From Candolleomyces eurysporus (Eukaryota > Basidiomycota > Agaricomycetes > Agaricales > Psathyrellaceae), in assembly GCA_027579435.1 (NCBI GenBank), contig JANBPK010000943.1, positions 22,862-86,861 of the forward strand: DNA of 64,000 nt. Reading direction: 5' to 3'. Made by a program: the position numbers and the translations under genes. Below the pieces are notes generated by a model, which was not told the DNA's origin, searched no databases, and was given only the letters and a program-made list of their open reading frames with translations. Of the stretch, positions 54,316 to 64,000 are shown in pieces (the stretch's first letter is position 1; every line of letters starts with the position of its first letter).

Positions 54316-55442
54316 CTCAACAACATACTCTCCCTACTTGTAGCTGTGGCACTGCTGGACTCGCATTACCATGCGAGAAATGCTGTCTAACAGTTATGAG
54401 CCCCGCGCTTGTCGCTCCGCATTACAACCCTGTCGCTCCGCCCTCGGGCTGGACGCTGACTACGTGGCTAGTGTGGATGTCGCTGACAATGTCACTTCAT
54501 GTGGCAGCGGATCGGCTTATTCGATACGCTCCATTCAATTTCCGAGTGGACGTAATGAATAATGCGATTGATTGGATAAATCGGTATCAGGCATCCTGGA
54601 ATTTTCATCCAGTTGAAGCCTTTCGAATGCCGTTTTTTCTGGGGAACCAATACTACCCTAGCGACATCCTCGGACGCATGTACCCTAATCAGGTTACGCG
54701 TAACAGTTCTGACATACGCCGATTGGGAAACCAAATCCGTACGCTGTGTCAGGAAGTTCGAAGGAATGTTGCAACAGTGGCTAGTATTAGAAACCTGCTA
54801 TCGTCGGGTAATGAGAATCCGAGGCAGAATCACAATTCTACGCCGAGGAATCCGCTACCACGACGGACGTCTACTTGTAGACGGACTGTGCGAGCGAATC
54901 AAGATCCATCAGATCGTGATAACGCAGCAAACTCAGTTAGAGGAGTTCCGTATAATCCACCCGTCCGGTCCGGACGTGGCAGAGGTAATGGACTCCTTAA
55001 CAGAGGATCACGTCAGCAGGAAGCTTCTACTCGCAACCGCCCCAGATCCTATTTTGGAGGCACTCGTGAGGAACGACTCAGGGCGCCTGGCACCAGCCAT
55101 AACCCCATTAATGTCGATCAAGAAGCGGTTTCCCGAGATCCAGGGCCTCCTTCCATAAACAATCGTTGGGAAGGAATGCCTCCTGAGAATATTGGTCAAG
55201 CACTAGCTCGCCATCTCTCAACAGGCTCCGGAATGAGAAGGACACCTTCTCCCCCGGAGGGATACGTCATCCCGCAGAGAAGAAGAGTTGATACTCCCAG
55301 GCCAATCCCTGGGATTAATACTCCTCCATCTGCACCTGGTGGATCTAACTCTCCTTTGTCCGATTCAGACAAGGAAAATCAATCATCGCAGGCACCTGAC
55401 AGGACCCTTGATGGATCTGATGATCCATCTCGGAAGCTTTAG
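54312..55442 (+). CDS. Extra 376-residue ORF upstream of gag, starting in the LTR
   Basis: The frame is intact across LTR, primer site and leader. Codons 1-27 are LTR-encoded (MSQQHTLPTCSCGTAGLALP and then CEKCCLT) and form a compact Cys motif CSC...CEKCC. Next is a hydrophobic segment TLTTWLVWMSLTMSLHVAA (a possible membrane helix), then a basic, Arg/Asn/Ser-rich region with RSGRGRGNGLLNRGSRQQ (RGG-like, maybe RNA-binding). The C-terminus is Pro/Ser-rich and acidic (SDSDKENQSSQAPDRTLDG). I do not recognise the protein. It is not the env-like type, which would follow pol. The LTR-encoded cysteines are kept in the solo LTR at 32.9 kb. Copia elements normally have nothing here. Confidence 0.7.
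   Translation: MSQQHTLPTCSCGTAGLALPCEKCCLTVMSPALVAPHYNPVAPPSGWTLTTWLVWMSLTMSLHVAADRLIRYAPFNFRVDVMNNAIDWINRYQASWNFHPVEAFRMPFFLGNQYYPSDILGRMYPNQVTRNSSDIRRLGNQIRTLCQEVRRNVATVASIRNLLSSGNENPRQNHNSTPRNPLPRRTSTCRRTVRANQDPSDRDNAANSVRGVPYNPPVRSGRGRGNGLLNRGSRQQEASTRNRPRSYFGGTREERLRAPGTSHNPINVDQEAVSRDPGPPSINNRWEGMPPENIGQALARHLSTGSGMRRTPSPPEGYVIPQRRRVDTPRPIPGINTPPSAPGGSNSPLSDSDKENQSSQAPDRTLDGSDDPSRKL
54393..54410 (+). other. Primer-binding site for an internal initiator-type Met tRNA fragment
   Basis: The sequence directly after the 5' LTR is GTTATGAGCCCCGCGCTT. It does not begin with TGG, so it does not match a tRNA 3' end. GTTATGAGCCC is complementary to the anticodon arm of Met tRNAs (GGGCTCATAAC), as in copia-type half-tRNA priming. 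Confidence 0.6.
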
Positions 55443-55594
55443 ATCGTAGAGATCCCTCCGGTTCGTTTGGTAACATGGCAACATGGTAACTACGGCCGAG
55501 GTACGGGTAAAGCTTGTGGCGGCTCATTCTTTGCTTCCATGTGTTATTATCATGGAAAATCTGTACAAGTTCGCTGACATCTTTCCTTTTTTAG

Positions 55595-58500
55595 ATGTCG
55601 CACTCCAAGACCGATGCCGCCTACAACGCCGTCCCCGTTCTCGACGGATCCAATTATACCCAGTGGTCCCAAACTATGGAGTTATATCTCCTTAGTAGGA
55701 GCATGTGGCAGATTGTTGATGGAAAAATCTCCAAGCCTTCCGACGGTGAAAAGTTGGAAGCTTGGACAGAGAAGTCTGATTCGGCTAAAGGCCTGATCCT
55801 TCTCAAGATCCGGGCGGATCTTAGGAACGACCACATGAAGTCGGACGCTCCCAAGATCTGGGCTGATCTGAAAACCGCTTTTGGAACAACCTCAGACTCG
55901 CAGATCTACTCTTGGTTCTGCGAGTGGTACAGGTTCTCCATTCCAGGCTCCCAGAGTCCGCAGAAGGAATTCGCACACTGGGACCTGTTGGTTAGTAAGT
56001 TGAAAGCCGCCTCCGTGGAAATCCCGGAGAAGATGCTGGCCATGCAGCTGGTTGCTACCATGCCGCCAGTATATTCCAACATCGTGCCGCTTATGGTGGC
56101 CGATATCAACAAAAAGGAGCTGACCGTCGAGAAGGTCAAGTCCTATATGCTTACGGAGTGGGAAAGAAAGCAAAAGCCGGGCAAAAAGGCCCTGGCTAAT
56201 CGCATCTCCGCTGTCCAGCGGAAGGGGAATGCTCCCCTTTTCCATCAGCAGCAGAAGGCTACGCAGCCAACTGCCTCCTCTTCCAAGCAGCGCGCGGACC
56301 AACCGCAGCAGCAGCAACAACAGAAGAAGGAGAAGCGACAGCGTGCCGGCCGTTCCAAGAAAGGAAAAGGCAAGGCTAAGGCCAACGCTGCCGACACTGG
56401 TTCCGACTCCGAGTCGGACGCTCCTAATGCGGACAACCTTTTCGCATCCCTATCCCTTGCTGATCGCATTCAGCCTGCCACCACCACCTCCTCTGTCGCT
56501 GACAAATTGTCGCCGGAGGAACGAAACTTCAAACGCGTCCAGAAGAACCTTGCCCAGATGGCTATTCCCATCGGCAAGAAGACTACCTCCAAGGGAAGTT
56601 CTTATCAGAACAACCCTTTCGCACTCCCATTCGAAGTCCAACCGCCGATCAACTCTCTTGAGTATGATCCGGCTCGCTCTCAGGCGCATTACGACGCCGT
56701 TCACACCCCTGATTTCCGATCCCACTTCGCCTTNCCCCCCTCTTGCGTCTCCTCCTCGGGTTATCCCAGGTGTAACTGACGACCTTGGGACTCCTTACTC
56801 TAAGATTCCCAAGACTCCTATTGCTTCCGGTTCGGGATACACCCCGAACTATACGATCGGTCTCCCACGACTTCGCGGAGGAAACTCCAAGAAGTCAACC
56901 GATCCTCGTCCGCCTCCCAAGGCAAAATCTACCGTTACTCTCATCAGCGGTAGAGGGGCCATTTCCAGGACTGTCGCCGAAAATTCGCCGGTCCAACAAA
57001 AGGAAACGCCCCCATCAGTATACCCATGCGTGGAGAAATCCCGCAAGGTAGCAGAATCCCTCGAGGTGGTTAAAACCACCGAGACAATGAAGACGCTCGA
57101 AAGAGCAAACTTCGATTCTGAGGAGCAAATGGCTCCGACTGATGAAGTCGCCATGGTCGAGATGCAGGAGATAGAAGTAAGGGATGAGGCATTATTTACG
57201 GAAGATGAAGATGAAGATGCCGTCTCCATTTGTTCGGTACCAGGAAGTCGCAAGAGATCAAGATCTCTTTCGCAAGACACTGAGAAACCGAATAGTGAGT
57301 CAGATAACCTAGACGCTTCTATTGTCGCTGACTTTGGTCGCACAGAGAAGCCCAGACTAGGAACCCATGGCCCTTCCGCAATGCCGGAACTTACCTACGA
57401 AGAATTCAGGACAATGCCCTTTGTGGATAGTCCATTCCTCGTAGAGAAATTGGGCACAGGGTACGACGAGACTAATGTCGTACCTGGGAAAGTCTGGTAT
57501 AAGGAGGATATGGAGACCAATGACATCGTCAAGACCGTGTGGAAGAGATCCTTTTGGATCACCGGCCAACTCAACGACTTCTGGGATGACCATAAAAAGG
57601 GATTCCATAAGGGGAAAACCATTAGGTTTTGCCCGGATTCCTATGGGGAAATTGTCGATAATATCGACATGCAACCAGAAGGCGGCTTTATTAAGCCGGA
57701 AGAGTATGTGGCCGTCTATCGAAGCACGGGTCTATATCTTGATTACGGTAAGAGGCCGATATCGGAACCCCGGAAGGGGTATTACTGGTTATGGCTTCCC
57801 GAAAGCAAGATGTGGAACGAGGTGATGAAGCAGACGATCGGCACCTTCACTTACGATGAGGTGCAGTATCGTCAAGACTGCAGTGAGGACTCGATCATGG
57901 GAAGGTACGAGTCTTTCTCTCCTCCTTCACAACTATCATTAACGCAAACTTCTACAGCGGTGACTAGTCATAGCGGTAGTAGTAGTGTATTCTTCGCCTG
58001 TATAAGTGCTGAAATAGAATACCTGGTTCTGCGTACAGATGATAGTGGAAGTGAGAAAGTAAGAGGATGGATCCTCGATTCTGGAGCAAGTCAGCATTTC
58101 ACCAACAATAGACAAGATCTCGTCGACTATCAAGTCATCGAGGGAAAAGGAGTTACTACGGCAACTTCGTCTATTGCGATAGAAGGGAAAGGAACTTCTT
58201 TCTTAGCCCTTTACATCGGTGGGAAGAAATGTGTGATCCGTCTACACCCAGTTTTCTACGTCTCTAGCTTCAAGGAAAAACTCCTGTCGCTAGGGTGGTT
58301 CCTTCAGAACGGTCATACGATGATGGGCGATCAATCTGCGATCGTCTTATTCGATGAGAACAGTCAGCCTAGCTTACAAGCTGAGCCGTACTCTCATGGG
58401 CGGACCGTTTATAGGACTCTGCCGGTAAATGCTAACCCGGTAGACCATTTCAACGCCCACACAGTCGTGTATTCTGCCAAGTATGAAACTTGGCATCAGC

Positions 58501-61500
58501 GGATGGGACACCCCTCAGTGGATGTTCTCAGGAAAGCTTCTAAATTCACGAAGAATTTCCCAAAAGATCTGAAAATTCCCAAAGAACCCGGACTCTGTTC
58601 CGGATGTGCGGAAGGAAAAATGACGTCAGCATCATTTCCTCCCAGCTCTACTCGAGCTGAGCATGTCTTTGAGAAAATTCACTCTGATCTTAAGGAATTC
58701 CCGATCAAATCGTATCATAAGTTTAAATACTTTATCAGCTTCCTTGACGACTTCTCTTCTTATTGTTGGATTACGTTGTTAAAGACCAAGGATGACGCGA
58801 TTAAGTCATTCCGGCACTTTGTTGCTATGGTCAAAACGCAATTCAACTCCGAAATCAAAGGTCTGATGACCGATTTTGGTGGAGAATACAAGTCTCGCGC
58901 CTTTGATAACTTGCTCAAAGAGCTTGGGATTAAGGAGCTGGCCTCAGCGCCGAGAACTCCTCAACAAAATGGGAGAGCTGAACGATTGAACAGGACGATA
59001 ATGGATAAAGCGGAAGCCATGCGGCATTACGCAAGTATTCCACAGTCCTGGTGGGAATTCTCAGTGGAACATGCGGTACATGTCTATAATCGGACTCCGA
59101 TTCGGAGATTAGATTTTAAGACTCCGTATGAACTTCTCTACAAAGAAGCTCCTGATGTATCACACTTACGTGTTTTCGGTTGCTTAGCATGGGTACGGGT
59201 TAGTCCCGAAGGCCGACGGAATAAATTAAGTCCGAAAGCTAGGCCCATGATCTATTTAGGTAACCGAAAAGGGGTTAAGGGGTTCCNTTTTTATGCGCAT
59301 CGCGGATAACACGGTGCAAATAGGAACTAAGGCGATGTTCGATGAACAAGCCTTTCCCAAATCCAAAGATTTTAAGTTGCCGAAATATACTTCGGTTAAA
59401 ACTAAGGAATCTCACGACAAATCAGACGACGAGCCATCAGAATTCTCTGAGGGAGAGTCTTTCACCAGAACCCGAAAGAAAGACTTCACTCGTCCCCATC
59501 ATCAAAGAGATCAGTCGCCCTCTTCCGACGGGAACGGGAATGCTGACGATCCGCCTGAACGGCCCGCCGAGATACCCGAGGCTAGACCTCAGGGGGAGCC
59601 TAGACGCTCCGGCCGCCAGGTAAAACCTCCGACTCGACCAGGAAACGTCTACGGTGAATCGAAAGCACCCACGCAAATATTGCGTGAAGTATCAGGGGAA
59701 AAATCGTGGTCTAAGGCCGTTGGTGAGAAGGCGAAAGCGCCTCCCAAGCCTAAGCAGAAACAAAAAGGGAATCCCGGCCCGAGTTCTGCACCACCGCTTC
59801 CAGAAAATGTACCTCTCCCCGAGATACCTTATGGCGAAGTCGATGACCTTGACACTTCTCCCGGAGGAAGTGACACCCCAGGAACTGACACTTCCTGGGA
59901 TTCCGAGGATATGGATAAAACCTTAACTCAGGATTATGTCATAAAGGAATACGGGAAAAAGAAGTGGAACAGGGTAATGAGGAGGGGTAAACGGGCAAAA
60001 ACAAAGGGACAGCAACAGAAAGCTACTGCTGCAGACCTAGTCCGTGATGGGGGGAGAGATTTTGCCAATTTTCTGCTAGCCCAGGCAGTTCCAGAAATGG
60101 ATTCTGGCAAACTTCCTAACAAAAGTCCACGCGATTGGACCTTTCGAGATTTACAACGGCTACCTGAAGCCGAAAGAAGAGAATGGAGAAAGGCAATGTC
60201 CGAAGAGATTGATGCTCTCAAAGGACGCCGAGTCTTCGATCTCGTCGAACTCCCACATGGGAGAAAGGCAATCAAAGGCAGATGGGTCTTTGATATTAAG
60301 TCTGATGGACGTAAAAGGGCCCGATATGTTGCCAAAGGGTTCTCTCAAATCGAGGGAATAGATTTCGAAGCTTTATTCTCACCTGTTGTCAGGTATGAGA
60401 GTGTTCGTTTTGTCTTCGCGCTCGCTGCCATTTACGGATGGTATATGACAGCTGTTGACGTAAAAACGGCATTTCTCTATGGGAAGCTTGATGAAGAAAT
60501 CTATATGGAACAACCCGAAGGTTTTCATCAAAAGGGTCAGGAACGGAAAGTCTACCGTCTCCGCCGGGCCATCTATGGCCTCAAGCAAGCCGCTCGTGCG
60601 TGGTGGCAAGAGCTTGAAAAGTCTGTGAAGAAAATGGGCTTCGTGCGTCTCAACGCAGACTCCGGGATATTCATATTCCGCTCTGATCTAGGGGTTGTCA
60701 TCCTGATTGCTTACGTGGATGATATTATCTTCTTCGGGAAGAAATCCCTTGCTGATGAGAAAAAGGCTGAGTTTATGCTAAAATGGGAATGCCGAGATCT
60801 CGGAACGCCGACCGAGTTTCTTAGCATGCGCATCAAAATAGACGGAGATAAGATAAGTCTTGATCAATCCGTCTATCTTGAAAAGGTTCTAGAACGCTTC
60901 GGCATGACTAATGCTAAAGCGGCAAGAACTCCCATGGTTGAAGGATATTACCCTTCAAAGCATACAGGGCCAAACAACTTGACGCTTACGCGCAAGTATC
61001 AATCAGTGATTGGATCCCTGCTCTATTTGATGCTGGGGACACGACCCGATATTGCCTACGCTGTTACCAAAATGGCACAGCATTGCGCCAACCCGACCGA
61101 AGAGCACTTATCAAAGGCTCTTTATATAATGAAGTATTTGGCGGGTACTCGTAACTATTCTTTGGTTTACGAAGGTCGCAGAGGCATGGCCTTTGGCCTC
61201 GAGTCTTACACCGATGCTGACTACGCCCAGGATCCTACGCACAGGCTCTCCCAGACAGGCAACTTAGTCCTCCTTGCGAGCGGCGCGGTTTCTTGGAAAT
61301 CATTCACCCAAAAGTCAATAGCTACGTCATCTACAGAAGCCGAATATATGGCACTGTTTGATTGTGCGAAGCAAGTTGCCTGGCTTCGGCTGCTATTGGG
61401 GGAATTAGGGTTTCCAATGAAAGCTCCCACACCGATCTATGTTGATAATCAGGGCGCTATTTTTAACGCCTCAAATCCAGTAATGGAGAAACGTACTAAA

Positions 61501-61665
61501 CATATTGAAGTACGTTATCACAAGATCAGGGAGTATGTAGAAGAAAAGCGAGTTAGCTTATTCTACATCCCGACCGACGAAAACCCAGCGGATATTTTTA
61601 CTAAGCCCCTTGGTAGGGTTAAGTTTGAAATATTCCGCAAGTCATTAGGCCTAGTATTTCAATAA
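55595..61665 (+). CDS. gag-pol: Copia Gag-Pol polyprotein, 2,022 residues when the two n are removed
   Basis: Gag (residues 1-270) is of UBN2 type (VLDGSNYTQWSQTMELYL, WADLKTAFGTTSDSQIYSWF), followed by a Gln and Lys/Arg-rich stretch and no zinc knuckle. At about residues 597-768 sits an unusual domain (LTYEEFRTMPFVDSPFLVEK, FWDDHKKGFHKG, YYWLWLPESKMWNEVM). Protease: ILDSGASQHFTNN (about 828). Integrase: HQRMGHPS...LCSGCAEGK finger, Asp in HSDLKEFP, Asp in MTDFGGEY, Glu in QNGRAERLN. RT: VDVKTAFLYG, YGLKQAARAW, IAYVDDIIFF. RNase H: DADYAQDP, SSTEAEYMAL, YVDNQGAIFN. The n at 56734 and at 59287 each break the frame, and deletion of each restores it exactly; total length is then divisible by three. 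Possibly autonomous. Confidence 0.93.
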
Positions 61666-61705
61666 GCTTGATAGGCGCTTAACTATTCTCTGTGGAATAG
61701 AACGC

Positions 61706-61714
61706 GAAGGGGAG
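61706..61714 (+). other. Polypurine tract of the copia element
   Basis: GAAGGGGAG lies immediately before the 3' LTR and would prime plus-strand DNA synthesis. Confidence 0.75.
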
Positions 61715-62143
61715 TGTTGAACTTATGCGAAATAGACGCCTGTTCCATGGCGCTTATTACATAAACCTCTATAAATAGCATTACGCAGTATATTCGGTAT
61801 ATAGTAGGTCTAGTAGTATTCTAGGTTCAGCTTCTAGAGCAAAGCGTCATAATGGTGTTAGAATTGCACCTTAAGCACGCAATGCTCAGTCATCCAATGT
61901 GCACAGACCACTAGGTGACTTTGTGTGACGTTACTGTCACATATTCGAGTAGTATATAAACCATGTAGTTTAGTACGAATAAAGCTCGAAGCACTTTCTA
62001 TTAAGCAAAGTCAGTAGTACATCCCTCAAGCATCACTTCTTAGTCGATCCCTGTATAACGGTATGTCTCAACAACATACTCTCCCTACTTGTAGCTGTGG
62101 CACTGCTGGACTCGCATTACCATGCGAGAAATGCTGTCTAACA
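61715..62143 (+). repeat. 3' LTR of the copia element
   Basis: 429 bp, one difference from the 5' LTR (C for T at the equivalent of 54033). The AATAAA at 61978-61983 is the likely polyadenylation signal. Confidence 0.95.
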
Positions 62144-62235
62144 GCAACGATAGCCACGATGAACGTGAGTAGTGAGCAGCGACCAGCGATGACGACGATG
62201 GTGAGCGGTGAATGCCAGATCCCCAAATAGGGAGA

Positions 62236-62343
62236 TGTCCCACGAACCACAAACCGCGAACCGCGAACCGCGAACCACGAACCACGAACTTTTCCCCCAG
62301 TGGGCCAGGCACTCTGGCCTCGCCTCACCTTTCCTCAACACTA
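62236..62343 (-). repeat. Repeat end with GTTCGCGG subterminal repeats
   Basis: On the minus strand it reads TAGTGTTGAGG, GAGGCGAGG, GGCCCACTGGGGG, AAAAG, then about seven imperfect 8-bp units such as GTTCGCGG. The same order is found in opposite orientation at 51211-51305. Repeated short motifs inside the terminus are typical of hAT elements. It abuts the point where the next gene is cut. Confidence 0.6.
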
Positions 62344-62875
62344 GAACACAATGTAGGCCGGCTTTTGTTGCCGGGCGCGGCAACGGCCTCCAACGGCAGG
62401 TCGGACTTTTCCGACATATTTCTGTATCGCGAGACAAAACAATGACAACATCAAGCCCGAAGCAAAGTTTGCAATTACGTTGACGATGATCGTTTTCTCA
62501 ATCCGATATTGTATCGAATACTCAGCGAGGCGGTTGGACATTTGGATACTCCCCTTGACGCTGAGCACCGCGAGTAGCACCCATGGCCATAAAAGGACAG
62601 CAATGGTAATGACCAGTCCCAGAAAGAGGATTATATCTGGATCGTTAACATTTTGATCAGTTCACTTTAGATAGATTTATCTCGGCCAATGGCTCACCTT
62701 CCAGCAACACTCGATATATGGGTTTCTTGTCCTTCGAGTCAATCGTTTCGGTACTGACGACACTCGGGCTTCTCGTAGCAAGACCTCTTGATCTGCCTAG
62801 GTCCGTTATGTCGCTGTTGGCGTTCGTGGTGGTGATTACACCTGGAGTGCGCGTGAGGTTCACAGGCGAAGCCAT
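62344..62875 (-). pseudogene. Membrane-protein gene truncated by a transposon
   Basis: Starts at ATG 62875 (MASPVNLTRTPGVITTT). Exon 1 ends at 62698; an intron with GTGAGC donor and GATCCAG acceptor leads to exon 2 from 62636. The product has a hydrophilic Ser/Thr-rich N-terminus, a membrane helix IILFLGLVITIAVLLWPWVL, and a second one VIANFASGLMLSLFCLAI after a basic-acidic loop. Recognisable coding ends near 62400, and the repeat ends at 62343. The remaining C-terminal part is absent, so it was lost or moved when the repeat inserted. The family is not recognised. Confidence 0.55.
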
Positions 62876-63638
62876 AGCAGCAATAGGCGCGACACAGAAA
62901 CCAGAAGAACCAGTTCAAGTCACAAGGTGTCACGCACTATGTTGGAGAATACGAAAGGGGAGCGAGGGAGGTGTCACATCTCACGGACACCCTTTAACGG
63001 TCGTTGTCGTCAGCGAGTAGTAATACCTCCAGTGACTGATCTAGATCTCGCCATTGCAGCGAGGCTGACACGAGTATCGTTGGACAGGGGACAATGTCAT
63101 ATTCGAGTGATCACGTAAGGGTTTTGGGGGTCCCAGAAGAAGCTCTGGCACTCCGTGACACTAAATATCCCGGTAAGCGCCCAGCATTCCTTTTGTCATT
63201 GTGAGCGCCGACTCTAAGCGCACTGTGCCCAAAGGCGGGAGTACTTGCGGCCCCAATCTCCTCTGGTATGGTACAGTTACTCTATGTGTCCTTTCAGAGA
63301 GCAGTCAGCAACAGAATCGAAAGACAGAGACTGTGATTCGTCATCGCGTCATGAACCAGAATGTAAAGAAGGGTACCAGCCTCAGATTCTTCAATGAGAA
63401 TAGATAAACAGGTAACCAGGTCCGTTCAAGTTCGACTCTTTCGCACTCGCATCGTACACTTCGACGACGGTTGCATACGTCAATTATACTACAAACAATC
63501 AATTTTATGGTGGGTCTTCATGTGAGCTCGCTCTGCAAAGGATACATGATATTTACTAGAGTATTATAGAAGAGAAAATCCGAACTCGCTCAAAGCTGTG
63601 AAGAAATTACGTATTGACAAAGCATAGCGATAAAGAAG
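62876..63638. other. Intergenic, nothing supported
   Basis: About 760 bp between the truncated membrane gene and the WD40 gene, both on the minus strand. Open stretches on both strands look random. It should hold the promoter of the former and the 3' end of the latter. Confidence 0.35.
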
Positions 63639-64000
63639 TCAGGGAAAGGAACAGCATAGGAAGGACCTCGTTCTCAGACCAATCCCTTCTGCATTCCAGA
63701 TCCGAACTGTATTATCCCAGGAGCCAGAGACAATGCGCTTGCCATCAGGCGAAATGGCGACAGAGAACACATGCTGTGTGTGGCCTCGTAGCGGCTCCCC
63801 CACCTGCTTCCCCGTCTCCAAATCCCAGATCCGAATCGTCTTGTCATCAGATCCAGAGACGGTGTGCTTGCCGTCAGGTGAGATTGCGACAGATCTGACA
63901 ACGCTGCTGTGCTCCCGTAGCGGCTCTCTCACCTGTGTCCCCGTCTCCGCATCCCAGATCCGAATCGTGTCGTCCCAAGAACCGGAGACGATACGCTTGC
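63639..64000 (-). CDS. WD40-repeat protein, C-terminal end, cut by the window
   Basis: The minus-strand frame enters from the right edge and ends at 63639. It consists of near-identical WD40 units of about 43 residues, e.g. SVAISPDGKHTVSGSDDKTI and RIWDLETGKQVGEPLRGHT. Highly similar consecutive repeats of this sort are the hallmark of HET-E/NACHT-WD40 proteins in basidiomycetes, where repeat number changes by recombination and determines recognition specificity. The NACHT part, if present, lies outside the window. The terminal residues (GIGLRTRSFLCCSFP) no longer follow the repeat. Confidence 0.85.
   Translation of the reverse strand, partial: KRIVSGSWDDTIRIWDAETGTQVREPLREHSSVVRSVAISPDGKHTVSGSDDKTIRIWDLETGKQVGEPLRGHTQHVFSVAISPDGKRIVSGSWDNTVRIWNAEGIGLRTRSFLCCSFP

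Larger units (their letters stand above)
53964..54392 (+). repeat. 5' LTR of the copia element
   Basis: 429 bp. It contains a TATATAAA box (54202-54209), AATAAA (54227-54232) and GTATGT (54310-54315), which overlaps the start codon of the extra ORF. The LTR end is codon 27 of that ORF exactly. Confidence 0.95.
53964..62143 (+). mobile_element. Near-intact 8.18-kb Ty1/copia retrotransposon
   Basis: Two 429-bp LTRs (TGTTGAAC...TCTAACA) flank an 8,180-bp element with a 5-bp target duplication GCAAC (53959-53963 and 62144-62148). The LTRs differ at one base (TG versus CG in CATTAYGCAG), so insertion is recent. It carries an extra ORF (54312-55442), then a single gag-pol frame (55595-61665) once two n characters are ignored, and a polypurine tract. 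Protease, integrase, RT, RNase H order is that of copia elements. Confidence 0.96.

Noticed and set aside
56229..56733. Long second frame overlapping the copia gag
   Set aside because: It is open only because of biased codon use; the real gag frame is the other one, and the two join at the n at 56734. It is not a separate overlapping gene.
51255..62290. GTTCGCGG repeats as a CRISPR-like array
   Set aside because: The units are contiguous 8-bp repeats without spacers, in eukaryotic DNA; they are transposon subterminal repeats.

Overview
The window is nuclear DNA of a filamentous basidiomycete, most likely an Agaricomycete. Protein genes are split by short introns (about 45-95 nt) with GTRNGT donors, CTRAY-like branch sites and YAG acceptors. 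The gene families present (CHAT and caspase-like proteases, NACHT STAND proteins, orphan 7TM proteins, F-box/LRR proteins, a Cys-rich protein of the kind linked to KDZ transposons) are typical of mushroom-forming fungi. I found no prokaryotic features, CRISPR, rRNA or convincing tRNA.

Left part (1 to about 31.5 kb) is mainly host genes. It holds a left-truncated unidentified gene, an orphan 7TM-like gene, a CHAT-domain protease (6557-9172, minus) head-to-head with a caspase-family gene that has lost its catalytic half (9247-10917, plus), an ISC1/neutral-sphingomyelinase-type phospholipase C, a P450 relic, a NACHT protein with an acidic tail, an F-box/LRR protein, a proline-rich multi-pass membrane protein, a ferric reductase, a second NACHT protein and a small-subunit-like activator of serine palmitoyltransferase. 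Full exon models that keep frame were worked out for most of these.

Right part (about 32 to 62.3 kb) is a transposon nest. In order: a 303-bp Tc1/mariner-type MITE; a solo copia LTR inserted at its edge; a 3.45-kb TA-flanked DDE transposon; a 165-bp inverted repeat; a 6.06-kb Ty3/gypsy chromovirus (minus strand, TSD GCATC); a CpG-depleted Helitron/PIF1 helicase relic; a hAT transposase gene; two convergent genes (CxC5-like and Cys/Pro-rich) of transposon-associated type; and an almost intact 8.18-kb Ty1/copia element (TSD GCAAC, LTRs differing at one site). The copia element carries an extra 376-codon ORF that starts inside the LTR, ahead of gag-pol. A membrane-protein gene is cut off at the right edge of the nest, and the window ends inside a WD40 gene.

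Two themes link the repeats. First, loss of CpG: almost all differences between the gypsy LTRs are CpG transitions, two transposon ORFs are broken by CGA-to-TGA type stops, and the Helitron relic has about four CpGs in 3.2 kb. This points to cytosine methylation and deamination. Second, eleven single 'n' characters sit next to homopolymers or short runs. In four coding places, deleting the n restores an open frame, so these are sequence-quality artefacts rather than real mutations.
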